From Psychrosphaera sp. B3R10 (GTDB lineage: Bacteria; Pseudomonadota; Gammaproteobacteria; Enterobacterales; Alteromonadaceae), in the NCBI RefSeq assembly GCF_018861025.1, contig NZ_JAHKQH010000008.1:62001-126000 (forward strand): DNA of 64,000 nt, given 5' to 3'. Below are positions 62,980 through 64,000 of this stretch, in pieces (the first letter of the stretch is position 1; each line of letters opens with the position of its first letter). The position numbers and the translations under genes were made by a program. Under the pieces are notes generated by a model that was given only the letters and a program-made list of their open reading frames with translations, had not been told where the DNA came from and searched no databases.

Positions 62980-63792
62980 TTATAGTGTGACAAATGTGGT
63001 TAATAAACGACGTAAATTCTGGCCTGCGATCTTGCCTTGGCTTAACGTTTCGTCGTGGCTCAAATGGTGTTCACTTAAACCTGCAGCTAAATTAGTAATT
63101 GCAGCAACTCCACAAACGTTCATGCCGCAATGACGCGCTAAGATTGATTCTGGCACAGTAGACATCCCAACGGCATCTGCCCCTAAAATACGATAGGCGT
63201 TAATTTCTGCGGGGGTTTCAAATGTTGGACCTGATACCCAAATATAATTGCCATTAAACAAGTCGATATCTAAGCTATCACCGGCATAACGTAAATTTTT
63301 GATGTGTTCATTTTTATAGGTTTCAGTTAAGTCTACAAATCGAGGGCCTATATCAGGATCATTAATACCAACAAGGGGGTTAACACCAGAGAAGTTTAAG
63401 TGATCTTCGATGATCATCAAACTGCCTGGGGTCATTTCCGAATTAAGTGAACCTGAGGCATTGGTTAAAATGAGATCGTCTGCGCCCAAAGCTTTAAGGG
63501 TTCTAATTGGGATCGCAATTTGGTCGAAGCTTAAACCTTCGTAATAATGAAAGCGGCCCTTCATACACAATACAGGCACATCATTGAGATATCCCGCGAT
63601 TAGCTCGCCAGGGTGGCCACTGACTGAACTGACCGGAAACATTGGGATATCTTGATATTTGATCACGATTGGATTGGTAATATCATTAGCAATGTCGGCG
63701 AGACCACTGCCTAAAATAATGGCGTATTTAGGTTTAAAGTCGCCAATGTGTTGCTTAATATACTCTGCGCTTGCTAAATATGGTTTATTCAC
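62980..63792 (-). CDS. Purine nucleoside phosphorylase (trimeric PNP/XapA type)
   Basis: 270 residues of the trimeric purine nucleoside phosphorylase class (as XapA or human PNP), not the hexameric DeoD. The phosphate-binding ILGSGLADIA, VSGHPGELI, RFHYYEGLSF, NASGSLN and the base-binding GPTFETPAEI ... AVGMSTVPE are all visible. It produces ribose or deoxyribose 1-phosphate for deoB. The start is GTG with AAGGA upstream, 8 bases after the csiV-like stop. The operon is csiV-like, PNP, deoC, unknown. Confidence 0.94.
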   Translation of the reverse strand: MNKPYLASAEYIKQHIGDFKPKYAIILGSGLADIANDITNPIVIKYQDIPMFPVSSVSGHPGELIAGYLNDVPVLCMKGRFHYYEGLSFDQIAIPIRTLKALGADDLILTNASGSLNSEMTPGSLMIIEDHLNFSGVNPLVGINDPDIGPRFVDLTETYKNEHIKNLRYAGDSLDIDLFNGNYIWVSGPTFETPAEINAYRILGADAVGMSTVPESILARHCGMNVCGVAAITNLAAGLSEHHLSHDETLSQGKIAGQNLRRLLTTFVTL

Positions 63793-63800
63793 AAAATTCC

Positions 63801-64000
63801 TTAATGACGATATTTTCGAATTTGGAAAATTACTCCAAATTTAGGGTGGTCTAAATAGTGTAGATCACCTGAATAACTTCGTCTGGTTTGTTCAAATGGA
63901 TAGTGTTTTAACACGGTTAAATCCAATTTACTGCCATCTATGTTATTTGTCATTAAGTTCTGATCTTCTTTCATAGCCGAAATGACAACAGAAGTTGACA
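63801..64000 (-). CDS. csiV: CsiV-like peptidoglycan-binding protein, C-terminal fragment
   Basis: A 66-codon frame is open to the right edge of the window. It ends in TRRSYSGDLHYLDHPKFG then VIFQIRKYRH. The RR-x-x-S-G-x-L-H-Y-L-D-H-P-x-F-G motif is the hallmark end of the CsiV (DUF2803) periplasmic peptidoglycan-binding family of gammaproteobacteria, which supports cell-wall synthesis through LpoA in Vibrio. It has no complete start, so it is easily missed. The gene normally sits near mfd, which would then be outside the window. Confidence 0.7.
   Translation of the reverse strand, partial: STSVVISAMKEDQNLMTNNIDGSKLDLTVLKHYPFEQTRRSYSGDLHYLDHPKFGVIFQIRKYRH

Overview
The window is a stretch of chromosome from an AT-rich, probably marine gammaproteobacterium of the Alteromonadales (Colwellia/Thalassotalea/Pseudoalteromonas-like). 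Three things support this: conserved gene orders (lrp-ftsK-lolA-rarA-crcB-serS, leuS-lptE-holA-nadD, cspD/clpS-clpA, trxB-aat-bpt-infA, pyrD-zapC); an NAD-specific glutamate dehydrogenase of about 1600 residues; and PEP-CTERM/PrsT-type genes. The genus is inferred and not proven. I see no tRNA, rRNA, insertion sequence, phage gene or CRISPR array.

Layout. 1-14.4 kb: the end of an RND/MMPL exporter, gdhB, pyrD, zapC overlapping deoB, a lipoprotein, a small unknown protein, a GNAT acetyltransferase, sbcB with a LysE exporter, a secreted isoaspartyl peptidase and a CBS-pair protein. 14.5-18.6 kb: hrpA. 18.9-23.6 kb: a small PEP-CTERM locus (a sorted surface protein, a GT-B glycosyltransferase and a PrsT-like TPR lipoprotein). 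23.9-28.2 kb: a polyol operon (NCS1-type permease, mannitol 2-dehydrogenase, fructokinase). 28.6-30.4 kb: an outer-membrane barrel, then a response regulator with a PilZ protein. 30.4-36.4 kb: cspD, clpS, clpA, infA, bpt, aat and trxB, which include most of a bacterial N-degron pathway. 36.6-44.3 kb: an orphan solute-binding protein, a SorC-family regulator with a HAD phosphatase, and a sorbitol/mannitol-type ABC transporter headed by an outer-membrane barrel. 44.9-53.9 kb: ald/lrp, ftsK, lolA, rarA, crcB, serS and two small membrane proteins. 54-59 kb: nadD, holA, lptE, leuS. 59.2-64 kb: a Lon-like protease, an unknown gene, deoC, a purine nucleoside phosphorylase and the 3' end of a csiV-like gene.

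The polyol genes work together although they lie in two loci about 8 kb apart, separated by housekeeping genes. The ABC transporter (with a candidate outer-membrane channel) would import mannitol or sorbitol, the dehydrogenase would make fructose and the PfkB kinase would make fructose 6-phosphate. The most notable observation is that both promoters carry a matching pair of about 15-bp boxes (a GTGGGCA...CCC type). The two boxes start exactly 19 bp apart in both places, and a -10-like hexamer lies about 25 bp downstream. This points to one regulon, probably controlled by the SorC-family regulator encoded between the two loci.

Other points worth attention are a short reading frame overlapping the clpS start, the zapC-deoB overlap, a compact csiV-PNP-deoC-unknown cluster, and an NCS1-family permease placed where a polyol carrier would be expected.
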